This document shows, piece by piece, positions 55,255-64,000 of a stretch of DNA of 64,000 nt. Position 1 is the stretch's first letter, and every line of letters starts with the position of its first letter. Made by a program: the position numbers and the translations under genes. The DNA lies in NCBI RefSeq assembly GCF_001456025.1, contig NZ_LMTZ01000099.1, forward strand, positions 57,717-121,716. Reading direction: 5' to 3'. Source of the stretch: Mastigocoleus testarum BC008. GTDB taxonomy: Bacteria > Cyanobacteriota > Cyanobacteriia > Cyanobacteriales > Nostocaceae. Under the pieces are notes generated by a model that saw nothing but the letters and a program-made list of their open reading frames with translations, was not told the origin of the DNA and ran no database searches.

Positions 55255-56022
55255 TTAAAGACTACGTTTTCCCCGTTTGACAATGTAATGGGTTTCTTTG
55301 GTGTTAGACTCATATAACCAACAGTTTGTTAGATTCAATACCCAATCAGGCTTTGACTTGGCTGCATCATTGAGCCAATTTGCTACTGAGTTCTGAACAT
55401 ATCTTGCAGAATCTGACTTCAAAGGTTCCAACAATGGTAAACCTAACTCTGGTGATTCTTTCAACTTGGGTATATGACTGCACCAGACACCACGGGGACG
55501 GGTAGATTCTGTGGCGAATCGGCGGATATTTTCGCGATTGCTGGCTGTCCAAGGGATAAGTACTTGAATACTTTGTTCGATATTATCTGCAATATGTTCG
55601 CGCATTAGTAACCATACAGTTTCCCGAGTGCTAGAATTAGGGTCGTCAGCAAGGGGTTTTATTCGGTTGAGTCGTTCTTCAGTGGAAAGATTAGGAATCA
55701 AAGCAACAACCCCAGAAGCCCAACCGCGAACGTTATCAGAAGTATGAGCTAAAAGCGTATCAATAATCGATGCTCCAAAACACTCATAGATCAGTTTGGG
55801 TGCAAGTCGAGTTCTGTTCATCCAACCAAGCTCAGATGCAGCTTTCATTTGTGCGATTGCAGTGTCGTTAATACCTGGTAGAGCATAATTCATCAATTTT
55901 GCAAAATCGAGCGCCAGACATTCGGTGAGATTGACAGTTTCAATTTCTCCACGATTTATTTGCTCAAGAATATCAGGGGGAATATCAATTATTCGACGTG
56001 CACCTTTACGTTTTACTTCCAT
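55255..56022 (-). CDS. DNA alkylation repair protein (AlkD-like, HEAT repeats)
   Basis: 255 aa from the Met at 56022 (MEVKRKGARRI), chosen because AGGAAAT precedes it; a Met at 56061 would overlap ogt. HEAT-like helical repeats: TLLAHTSDNVRGWASGVVAL, TRETVWLLMREHI, TRPRGVWCSHIPKLKESPEL, SARYVQNSVANWLNDAAKSK. AlkD-type glycosylases remove 3- and 7-alkylpurines. The pairing with ogt just upstream supports an alkylation-repair unit. Confidence 0.88.
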   Translation of the reverse strand: MEVKRKGARRIIDIPPDILEQINRGEIETVNLTECLALDFAKLMNYALPGINDTAIAQMKAASELGWMNRTRLAPKLIYECFGASIIDTLLAHTSDNVRGWASGVVALIPNLSTEERLNRIKPLADDPNSSTRETVWLLMREHIADNIEQSIQVLIPWTASNRENIRRFATESTRPRGVWCSHIPKLKESPELGLPLLEPLKSDSARYVQNSVANWLNDAAKSKPDWVLNLTNCWLYESNTKETHYIVKRGKRSL

Positions 56023-56047
56023 ATTTCCTGTGTTGACTGTTATCGCA

Positions 56048-56560
56048 CTACTTACCCTCAAGAACCATCGGCTGTTTCATGCAGATATTATGCTCGTGTT
56101 CTATCAACCATTGTTTGCGCTCAACACCACCACCATATCCTGTCAATTTACCATTAGCTCCAATTACCCGATGACAGGGAACAATAATAGATATTGGGTT
56201 TCTTCCATTGGCTAAACCTACAGCACGAGATGCATTAGGTCGTCCAATTTGGTCAGCTAGCTCCCCGTAAGATATGGTTTTACCGTAGGGGATATTTCTA
56301 AGAGATTCCCAAACTATTTCCTGAAAGACAGTACCTTCCATCTTTAAAGGTAAATCAAACTCGGTTAAAGTTCCTGCAAAATATGCTGTCAGTTGTTCTT
56401 TCGTTTCGGGAAAAGGTGCAATAGAGTCATCTTCTAACCAATTTTCTTGGGGGATGAGATGATGTTTCTCAGACATCATATAAAGTCCTGTTAGCGATCG
56501 CCCATCGGAGACGAGTCGCAGTGATTGAATTGGACTTTCATAAAAGGTAAAGTAAATCAT
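56048..56560 (-). CDS. ogt: methylated-DNA-protein-cysteine methyltransferase
   Basis: 170 aa. Active-site PCHRVIGANG with the acceptor Cys, upstream NPISIIV, and preceding RNIPYGKTISYGELA (DNA-recognition helix). A suicide enzyme that takes alkyl groups from O6 of guanine. 25 bases upstream of the AlkD-like gene in the same direction. Confidence 0.96.
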   Translation of the reverse strand: MIYFTFYESPIQSLRLVSDGRSLTGLYMMSEKHHLIPQENWLEDDSIAPFPETKEQLTAYFAGTLTEFDLPLKMEGTVFQEIVWESLRNIPYGKTISYGELADQIGRPNASRAVGLANGRNPISIIVPCHRVIGANGKLTGYGGGVERKQWLIEHEHNICMKQPMVLEGK

Positions 56561-56585
56561 TTGCCTTTTGATATTATTCGGTTAC

Positions 56586-56980
56586 TTAACCGCTGCAATT
56601 AAGGATGTTACGCCAATTATTTTGAGTGTTTAGATTACCAGACCGAGCAATCAATTCAAAATTTCTGTGTTTATCGATTACCAAATTAGTAGCTTCGATA
56701 ATTGGTTCGGGAAAATTATTTTTTATTTGAATATTTGTTTTTTGAGTACGACCAACAATATTAATATCGCGCAGATCTTCCCATACATTCACCTGTGAAA
56801 TTATATCTTCAGGATTTGTAGGAAAACCACCTTTACCTATAATCGTAAAACTATTTCCTTGATTTGCACTACATCCCCTAGCAATTTGTTGAGTGCGATC
56901 AACTATATCGGAAGGTAATGCTGTCAAACTTGAACTGGGATCACAGCGAAGGAAGAGGGAAGAAGGTTTTATGTTTGGTA
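56586..56980 (-). pseudogene. remnant of a filamentous-haemagglutinin-like exoprotein
   Basis: The segment IVDRTQQIARGCSANQGNSF then TIIGKGGFPTNPEDI and SQVNVWEDLRDINIVG matches the C-terminal part of two-partner-secretion haemagglutinin-like proteins common in cyanobacteria. No N-terminal domain or partner gene is present; frames further upstream are not continuous with it. It is a 3' fragment of a much larger gene. Confidence 0.65.
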
Positions 56981-57301
56981 AAGATGCAATAGTCAGGATT
57001 CCCAACCAGCAACAAGGATGAAAATATTGCTTTTGGGGCGGGAGGACAAACATAACGTGGAGGCTGTATTAGTCGACTTTTATATACAGTGCCCATAAGT
57101 AGCAAATAACACTTAAGCCTGCAGTCGTATTTTGATTTCAAGGGAAAGATAATTGCAAGATAAACGGGAAAGAAAGTCCTGTAGTTTTTGCATCAGTTAA
57201 GATAACAATTTACTCCTAAAACTAAAATTTATCTCGGAAAACTCCCAGAAGTTTTTTTACTATTGCGGATAAAAGGCTATGAAAAATGAAGAATAAAGAA
57301 T

Positions 57302-59617
57302 ATGAAATGGGAAATAGGGGGCAAAATATTGATAAAAATTAAAGCTATTAGGATGTATATACTTGCTTTTGCTATATTTTTAGCTGTTATAACACAGGCA
57401 AACTATGCAAATTTTGAAAAAACTTTAGTTGAACTAACCTCTAAAAATTATTTTTATACATCATCAAATTTAAATTCTGAGGTTTCAACTTCTCAAAACA
57501 AAGAGTTACCTTACCATGTAACAGTACCTTCCCAACTTGATGATATGTCTTCAATAACACCTTTGAATTATCCATCTACTCGTAAAGAAGACCAAATTGA
57601 TAACTACCACGGTACCGAAATTGCAGATCCCTACCGTTGGCTTGAAGATCCAGATTCAGAAGAAACTAAAGCTTGGGTAGAAGCCCAAAATCAAGTTACA
57701 TTTGAATATCTAAATGGAATCCCAGCACGGGATAGGATTAAGCAGCGTTTAACCGCACTGTGGGACTATGAAAAATATGGCGTCCCTTTTAAAGAGGGAA
57801 ATCGCTATTTTTACTTTAAGAATAACGGACTGCAAAATCAAAGCGTTCTTTACACCCTCAAGAATCTTGATGACGAACCCCAAGTTTTACTCGATCCCAA
57901 CAAACTTTCAGAAGATGGGACTGTTGCGCTTTCTGGGTTATCAATTAGTGATGATGGTAAATTTTTAGCATACGGTATATCCAGTTCTGGTTCTGATTGG
58001 CAAGAATGGAAAGTCCGCGATATTGAAACAGTTCAAGATTTATCGGATCGCTTGCAATGGATTAAATTTTCCGGTGCATCCTGGACTCCTGACAGCAAAG
58101 GTTTCTTCTACAGCCGTTATGATGAACCGAATCAAAAAACTAAATTAGAAGATGTTAACTATTATCAAAAACTTTATTACCATCGCTTAGGAACTCCACA
58201 ATCAGAAGATGTATTAATTTATCAGCGTCCGGACCAAAAGGAATGGGGCTTTAGTGGTGGAGTCAGCGATGATGGAAAATATCTAATTATTTCAGTTTGG
58301 TTGGGAACCGATCCCAAAAACCTACTTTTTTATAAGGATTTAACCGATCCAAATAGTGAAGTCATAGAACTTATTAGCGAATTTCATGCTAATTACAGTT
58401 TTATTGATAATAGCGATCGCATCTTTTATTTGCGTACAGATTTAAATGCACCACGGGGAAGAATTATTGCAATTGATACTGAAAATCCTGGAGATCGAAA
58501 TCAATGGCGAGAAATAATCCCTCAAACAGATGAAACTCTGGAAGACGCTGGAATTATTAACCATTGGTTTGTTGTTGATTATCTCAAAGATGCTCGCAGT
58601 CAAGTTAAGATTTTCGATTTGCAAGGTAAGTTTATTCGGGAAGTAGAACTTCCAGGAATTGGTTCGGTCGGTGGTTTTAATGGAAAACCTGAAGATAGGT
58701 CAACTTTCTATAGTTTTACTAGTTTTACTACACCCGGAACTGTTTACCGCTACGACATGGTAACTGGGAAAAGCAGTTTATTTCGTCAGCCAAAGGTAGA
58801 TTTCAATCCTGATAATTATGAAACGAAACAAGTTTTTTATCAGAGCAAAGATGGAACTCAAGTTCCAATGTTTATTACCTATAAGAAAGGTATTACATTA
58901 GATGGCAATAATCCTACCTTACTTTATGCCTACGGTGGCTTCAATATTTCCATTACCCCTACTTTTTCCGTCAGTAACTTAGTGTGGATGGAAATGGGAG
59001 GAGTATACGCAGTCGCCAATTTACGGGGTGGTGGTGAATACGGTGAAGAATGGCATCAAGCAGGAATGAAGTTGAAAAAACAAAATGTATTTGATGACTT
59101 TTTTGCTGCTGCTGAATGGCTAATCACGAATAAATATACAAAATCTGAGAAATTAGCGATCGCTGGTGGTAGTAATGGTGGTTTGCTAGTAGGTGCTTCC
59201 ATAACTCAACGTCCAGATTTATTTGGTGCAGCTTTACCAGCAGTTGGGGTGATGGATATGTTGCGCTTCCATAAATTTACTATCGGTTGGGCGTGGATTT
59301 CAGAGTACGGTTCCCCGGAAAACCCTGAGGAATTCAAAGTATTATATAGCTACTCGCCACTACATAACCTCAAAGCTGGTACCTCTTATCCTCCAACCTT
59401 AATTACTACTGCTGATCATGATGACCGGGTGGTTCCAGCACACAGCTTTAAATTTGCAGCAGCTTTACAAGCAGCACATACTGGGAATGCACCAGTATTA
59501 ATTAGAATTGAGACCAAAGCCGGACATGGTGCAGGTAAACCAACGGCTAAAATTATTGCAGAAGCCGCAGATAAGTGGGGTTTCCTAGTAAAAAATTTGG
59601 ATATACAAGTTAATTAA
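57302..59617 (+). CDS. prolyl oligopeptidase (S9A)
   Basis: 771 aa. A hydrophobic N-terminal segment (about residues 17-30) suggests export or a membrane anchor. PEP N-terminal beta-propeller region begins YPSTRKEDQIDNYHGTEIAD followed by PYRWLED. The catalytic domain carries the Ser in AIAGGSNGGLLVGA, Asp in TADHDDRVVPAHSF and His in ETKAGHGAGK. It cleaves short proline-containing peptides. It stands alone. Confidence 0.95.
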   Translation: MKWEIGGKILIKIKAIRMYILAFAIFLAVITQANYANFEKTLVELTSKNYFYTSSNLNSEVSTSQNKELPYHVTVPSQLDDMSSITPLNYPSTRKEDQIDNYHGTEIADPYRWLEDPDSEETKAWVEAQNQVTFEYLNGIPARDRIKQRLTALWDYEKYGVPFKEGNRYFYFKNNGLQNQSVLYTLKNLDDEPQVLLDPNKLSEDGTVALSGLSISDDGKFLAYGISSSGSDWQEWKVRDIETVQDLSDRLQWIKFSGASWTPDSKGFFYSRYDEPNQKTKLEDVNYYQKLYYHRLGTPQSEDVLIYQRPDQKEWGFSGGVSDDGKYLIISVWLGTDPKNLLFYKDLTDPNSEVIELISEFHANYSFIDNSDRIFYLRTDLNAPRGRIIAIDTENPGDRNQWREIIPQTDETLEDAGIINHWFVVDYLKDARSQVKIFDLQGKFIREVELPGIGSVGGFNGKPEDRSTFYSFTSFTTPGTVYRYDMVTGKSSLFRQPKVDFNPDNYETKQVFYQSKDGTQVPMFITYKKGITLDGNNPTLLYAYGGFNISITPTFSVSNLVWMEMGGVYAVANLRGGGEYGEEWHQAGMKLKKQNVFDDFFAAAEWLITNKYTKSEKLAIAGGSNGGLLVGASITQRPDLFGAALPAVGVMDMLRFHKFTIGWAWISEYGSPENPEEFKVLYSYSPLHNLKAGTSYPPTLITTADHDDRVVPAHSFKFAAALQAAHTGNAPVLIRIETKAGHGAGKPTAKIIAEAADKWGFLVKNLDIQVN

Positions 59618-60449
59618 GGGTTTAGTTTACCCACTCAAAATTGGAAAATAATTAATCTGTAGGATACATTTGGGGTGATTTTCAAGATATTTTCACTGAG
59701 AATTAAAAACTAAAAACTCTTGAAACATCGCCCCTATAATTTTTCTTCCCAATTATGAAGCTGATTTTTGATAATTATGATTTTTGATAATCAATAGTAT
59801 AACCTTCACGTTAAATTTTCTTATATATTGTTATCTCAAAATAATTAGGGAGAAGTATTTATTTGTAGAGCAATAAAAAACACTTTTACAAATATAATTG
59901 AGTGTACTTTTGTCAACTCCATAGTCAAATATATTACAAAATAATTTCATCATTTATTAACATAAAAAAACTGCCAAACTGGCAACATCATTTTTTTACG
60001 ATCAGTTAATGTATGCATTAATGTATTTAATGGGCTTAATCAGAGGTGTAAGCAACTACCAAAATGCAACTAGGTTTGAATTTGTTTGAGGTGCAAATTT
60101 AGTAGGTAAATAGGCTAAATATAAGTGATTTCCTATTTTTCTTTTCTAAATTATTTAGTTTACTTGAAGATAATTAATTGAGTAAATTAATTTATGCTCA
60201 TTGCCTCAACGTTCTCTCCAATTTGACGAACGCTCTTCTTTTGTGGTTAGCATAAGCAATCTTAGTTATTGCGTCTCCCTTTTTGGGGCCCACATTGGCT
60301 GAAAACGTTCTGTTTAGCGCAAATCTGACTCCTTTCAAGCTCTAATGGTGATGAGTAAGGATAGTCCGAGATTGATAACCTCGATGACTGGAGCGATTAA
60401 ACCCTAAACTCCTAACTAGTGTTAATCCTTACTCCTGACTTTTTTATTT
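59618..60449. other. long intergenic region
   Basis: 830 bases without a gene. AT-rich, with no clear repeat family until the heptamer array. A short stretch around 60195-60290 has higher GC but no open frame worth calling. Confidence 0.45.
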
Positions 60450-61247
60450 TTGGTAATTGGTAATTGGTAATTGGTAATTGGTAATTGGTAATTGGTAATT
60501 GGTAATTGGTAATTGGTAATTGGTAATTGGTAATTGGTAATTGGTAATTGGTAATTGGTAATTGGTAATTGGTAATTGGTAATTGGTAATTGGTAATTGG
60601 TAATTGGTAATTGGTAATTGGTAATTGGTAATTGGTAATTGGTAATTGGTAATTGGTAATTGGTAATTGGTAATTGGTAATTGGTAATTGGTAATTGGTA
60701 ATTGGTAATTGGTAATTGGTAATTGGTAATTGGTAATTGGTAATTGGTAATTGGTAATTGGTAATTGGTAATTGGTAATTGGTAATTGGTAATTGGTAAT
60801 TGGTAATTGGTAATTGGTAATTGGTAATTGGTAATTGGTAATTGGTAATTGGTAATTGGTAATTGGTAATTGGTAATTGGTAATTGGTAATTGGTAATTG
60901 GTAATTGGTAATTGGTAATTGGTAATTGGTAATTGGTAATTGGTAATTGGTAATTGGTAATTGGTAATTGGTAATTGGTAATTGGTAATTGGTAATTGGT
61001 AATTGGTAATTGGTAATTGGTAATTGGTAATTGGTAATTGGTAATTGGTAATTGGTAATTGGTAATTGGTAATTGGTAATTGGTAATTGGTAATTGGTAA
61101 TTGGTAATTGGTAATTGGTAATTGGTAATTGGTAATTGGTAATTGGTAATTGGTAATTGGTAATTGGTAATTGGTAATTGGTAATTGGTAATTGGTAATT
61201 GGTAATTGGTAATTGGTAATTGGTAATTGGTAATTGGTAATTGGTAA
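60450..61247. repeat. 114 tandem copies of a heptamer (TTGGTAA)
   Basis: 798 bases equal exactly 114 x 7 with no interruption that I can see. Since 7 is not a multiple of 3 but 21 is, all frames stay open and give a false LPITNYQ peptide repeat. Smaller relics of the same heptamer occur near 10050, 42165 and 62785. It lies just beyond the proA stop. Confidence 0.97.
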
Positions 61248-61265
61248 TAATTTGCTTTTCAATAG

Positions 61266-62597
61266 TTAACCATCAATTGGTAAATCTTGATGGGTAAATT
61301 TTTTGGCGTTTGCACCGGTGTATGTGGCACAGATATGAGAATCACCACGCATTTGATATTTATAGGTTATCAAACCCTCTAAACCAACAGGACCCCTTGG
61401 AGGCATTTGTTGAGTACTAATTCCTACTTCTGCACCAAAACCATAACGGAAACCATCGGCAAAACGGGTAGAACAATTATGATAAACTCCGGCTGCATTT
61501 ACTAAAGCAAGAAAAGTATCTGCTACTTCCTTATTTTCAGTGACGACCGCATCAGTATGTTTGGAACCATAATCATTAATGTGAGCGATCGCATCTTCTA
61601 AAGTATCAACAATTCTAATGGATAATATTAGGTCGCTGTATTCTGTTTCCCAATCTTCTTCTGTTGCTGTTTCAATATTAGAAAAACTACTTGACAAAAT
61701 ATCACGAGTAAGTTTATCTCCTCTTAATTCCACATTTAATTCTTGCAAAATTGTTGCAACTTTTGGTAAAAATTGTGGAGCTATGGAACGATGAACTAAT
61801 AAAGTTTCAATCGCGTTACAAGCTGCAGGATAGTGAGTTTTAGAATCAACAGTAATAGTTACAGCTTTATCAATATCTGCAGTTGCATCTACATATAAAT
61901 GACAAATCCCATCAGCATGACCTAAAACAGGTATGCGGGTATTTTCTTGGACAAAGCGTACAAAAGAGTTGGAACCCCGAGGAATTATTAAATCTACGTA
62001 TCGATCCAACTTCAATAATTCCAAGGTTTCTTCCCTGGTAGTTAAAAGTTGCACCGCATCGGGATTAACAGCAGTTTGTGATAATCCTTTTTTGACTGCT
62101 TTGACTATTGCTTCGCAAGAATTAATCGCTTCTTTTCCACCTTTAAGAATTACACCGTTACCTGATTTGATGGCTAAAGATGCAATTTGGATCGCCGCTT
62201 CCGGACGGGCTTCAAAAATTACCCCCAAAACTCCCAAGGGACAAGTTACCCGCTTAAAAACTAAGCCAGTATCAATTTCTCGGTGAATTTGTACCGCACC
62301 AACTGGATCTGCAAGTTTACCAACATTCCTAACTCCAGTAATCGTATCTCTTAATTTATGTTCGTCTAACTGTAAACGTTTATAAAGTGGCTTAGCAATC
62401 CCTGCTTTAGTTGCGGCTTCACAATCAGCAATATTTGCAGATAAAATCTCATCTTTGGCAGATTCTAAAGCACTAGCGATAGCCTCTATGGCTTGGTTTT
62501 TCTGTTCTGTTGACAAAACAGCTAATTTCATAGCCGCTAGTCTTGTTTGTTTAGCAACGTTTATTAAATCGATGGAGTTTTGATGTGAAACAATCAT
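61266..62597 (-). CDS. proA: gamma-glutamyl phosphate reductase
   Basis: 443 aa, slightly long. NADP-dependent reduction of gamma-glutamyl phosphate to the semialdehyde in proline synthesis. FEARPEAAIQIASLAIKSGN and VILKGGKEA near residues 125-155; catalytic Cys in THYPAACNAIETLL; CSTRFADGFRYGFGAEVGIS near the C-terminus. The stop lies about 20 bases from the heptamer array. Confidence 0.96.
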   Translation of the reverse strand: MIVSHQNSIDLINVAKQTRLAAMKLAVLSTEQKNQAIEAIASALESAKDEILSANIADCEAATKAGIAKPLYKRLQLDEHKLRDTITGVRNVGKLADPVGAVQIHREIDTGLVFKRVTCPLGVLGVIFEARPEAAIQIASLAIKSGNGVILKGGKEAINSCEAIVKAVKKGLSQTAVNPDAVQLLTTREETLELLKLDRYVDLIIPRGSNSFVRFVQENTRIPVLGHADGICHLYVDATADIDKAVTITVDSKTHYPAACNAIETLLVHRSIAPQFLPKVATILQELNVELRGDKLTRDILSSSFSNIETATEEDWETEYSDLILSIRIVDTLEDAIAHINDYGSKHTDAVVTENKEVADTFLALVNAAGVYHNCSTRFADGFRYGFGAEVGISTQQMPPRGPVGLEGLITYKYQMRGDSHICATYTGANAKKFTHQDLPIDG

Positions 62598-62779
62598 AAC
62601 AATGAATCGGAGCGCAATCTTATACTATCTTAGCGATTGGGGTGTATCGCAGATGCAAAAAACGTGGGCGTTCGAAGTGTAATATATACAGATTGAACAT
62701 ATTAACTCACTTCCTTCGTTCACAGAATCTAACAGAGACACTTGGGAAAAAAGAAAAACCCCTTCGCGACATTACTCTT

Positions 62780-62812
62780 TCCCATTACCCATTACCAATT
62801 ACCAATTACCAA
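62780..62812. repeat. heptamer repeat relic
   Basis: CCCATTACCCATTACCAATT and following ACCAATTACC: a few copies of the TTGGTAA heptamer in reverse orientation, upstream of the AraC gene. Confidence 0.75.
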
Positions 62813-62863
62813 CCCAGATATGCTACCTGTTAAAAATAAGCGACCTACTCCTAAACACAAATC

Positions 62864-63700
62864 ATGTCAGAGTCCCGACCTCAAAGTATTGATTTTAATC
62901 CAAATTTTATTCTTTCAGAAGATTTACTCCAAACTTCTCGCCTGCAAATGCGGGTATTTACAGAAAATCCCATTGATGGAGTAACATGGCATGCAGGTTA
63001 CTCCGACCCTTATCTTGTAATCAACTTTAGAGCACAATTACAGACTTTTGAAATGGAAGTAGATGGGAAAAACAGTGCGAGATATCTTGTAGTTCCAGGT
63101 AATTTCTCATTTGTGCAGCCCGGTTTTAAAATGAGTGGTTTTTATAAGGGTACCCAAATGTGTTATGCGTCCATTACATTCCCATCTGAGCGATTAAACC
63201 CCCGATTTGCAGATGGTAAACCAAAAATTGGACTTTCCGATCCAGTCATACGAACTTTAGCGGAAGCCCTATATATTCAACGTCATCGAAACGATCCGGA
63301 TGCAATTCTTTATCGAGAAAGTATCACTGAAACATTAATTCAACATTTACAACTAATTCATTTTCAGTCCGATTCCTTAGGCGATATAAAACCACCTAGC
63401 CTCGATTATCTTGAAAGTTATGTTCGGGAACGTCTAGATTGTAAACTTACGGTTTCTCAACTTGCAACCATTGTGGGAACAAGCCCTCAAACTCTACAAC
63501 GTCTTGTGAATAAGCAATTTGGTCAGTCTGTATACGAATGGGTGACAACATTACGGTTGGAGCGATCGCTAGATCTTCTGAGTCATAGTCAAATGGATTT
63601 AGCTGCGATCGCAATGGAAAGTGGTTTTGCAAATCAATCTCATTGGACTCGTTTGTTTCGGCGCAAATTTGGAATAACTCCAGGTAAGCTTCGTAGTTAG
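62864..63700 (+). CDS. AraC-family transcriptional regulator
   Basis: 278 aa. An N-terminal cupin-like sensor (YLVVPGNFSFVQPGFKMSGF), then a C-terminal AraC DNA-binding domain: LTVSQLATIVGTSPQTLQRL and MDLAAIAMESGFANQSHWTR, LFRRKFGITPGKLRS. No obvious target gene lies beside it within the window. Confidence 0.9.
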   Translation: MSESRPQSIDFNPNFILSEDLLQTSRLQMRVFTENPIDGVTWHAGYSDPYLVINFRAQLQTFEMEVDGKNSARYLVVPGNFSFVQPGFKMSGFYKGTQMCYASITFPSERLNPRFADGKPKIGLSDPVIRTLAEALYIQRHRNDPDAILYRESITETLIQHLQLIHFQSDSLGDIKPPSLDYLESYVRERLDCKLTVSQLATIVGTSPQTLQRLVNKQFGQSVYEWVTTLRLERSLDLLSHSQMDLAAIAMESGFANQSHWTRLFRRKFGITPGKLRS

Positions 63701-64000
63701 CTTGGTGCGATTGTGCAAAATCTTCAATCGATCATGATATATCTTGCAGTAAATACTCTGATATGTTCAATGTTTAGTAATTAAAATCTTAAAAAATTAT
63801 TAAAAAGCAGAAAATAATTTCCCGTTCACAAATCAAACTATTGGAAACTGCTTGCTATGAATACTAATCGCAATCTATTTGGAAAGCTCGGTCTTGTTTT
63901 AGAAGCACTTAAGCCCAATACCCGTGAATGAAATGCTCAAGCTGCCTTTGGAACAATAATTTCTAAATCTTTTTTCAAATCTCTAATTTCCGATTTATGA
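63701..64000. other. window-end region
   Basis: 300 bases with no gene I can support. A short frame from ATG 63857 stops after 24 codons; it may be the start of a broken gene but cannot be judged at the window edge. Confidence 0.35.

Noticed and set aside
60444..61262. Open frame encoding a repeated LPITNYQ peptide
   Set aside because: It is produced by the heptamer array, which leaves every frame open; no start signal or sensible composition.

Overview
The window comes from a filamentous, probably heterocystous cyanobacterium (Nostocales, Calothrix/Rivularia-like). The evidence is the many GCGATCGC (HIP1) sites, short tandem heptamer repeats, small palindromic repeats of the GTTAGCGCAGCG type, GAAAC-ending CRISPR repeats and cyanobacterial versions of QueA, HolB, Hcp, Hsp20 and ProA. 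Base composition is AT-rich and intergenic regions are long.

1-4.2 kb is the most unusual part. A good promoter at 4206-4234 reads leftward into a small conserved gene, then a series of structured RNA units, then genes for a protein with two HxTx motifs (2H-phosphoesterase-like), an unknown protein, a divergent ribosomal protein bL12 paralogue and another unknown protein, and then one more RNA unit at the window edge. Each RNA unit has the same frame: a variable but self-complementary outer stem, a conserved internal loop and an AGCUU-type inner stem. The contents of the frame differ. Three units hold tRNA-like genes in normal order, two hold tRNA bodies that are circularly permuted (3' half before 5' half, opened in the anticodon loop, acceptor closed by a 5-nt linker), one holds what looks like a lone anticodon stem-loop, and one holds a miniature of 23S rRNA helices 69-71. 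This looks like an undescribed tRNA/rRNA-mimic system.

4.4-15.2 kb is ordinary chromosome: TPR protein, Hsp20, TrkA-C membrane protein, queA, yraN, a pentapeptide-repeat protein, a degenerate sensor kinase and holB.

15.3-32.0 kb is a CRISPR region. It has a 23-repeat array whose distal end is interrupted by an IS200/IS605-type element with tnpB, array relics, a WYL regulator, and an operon of a CARF nuclease, Cas10, a RAMP fusion, Csx19-like, a second RAMP and Cas3 (helicase first, HD last). A second array has a near-identical 207-bp leader. The effector operon is damaged: a deletion removed the cas10/csx10 junction and a 212-bp MITE split cas3. No cas1, cas2 or cas6 is present.

32-48.9 kb holds a Uma2 endonuclease, tmk, a second Hsp20, divergent hcp and its CRP/FNR regulator with a palindromic operator, a tandemly duplicated alkaline-phosphatase/RTX protein, and a leftward cluster of SDR, MFS, monooxygenase and isochorismatase genes next to an AraC regulator.

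49-64 kb holds a PhnD-like/two-component cluster with a decayed kinase, a GDSL esterase, a P450, an alkylation-repair pair, a prolyl oligopeptidase, proA next to 114 perfect copies of a heptamer, and a second AraC regulator.
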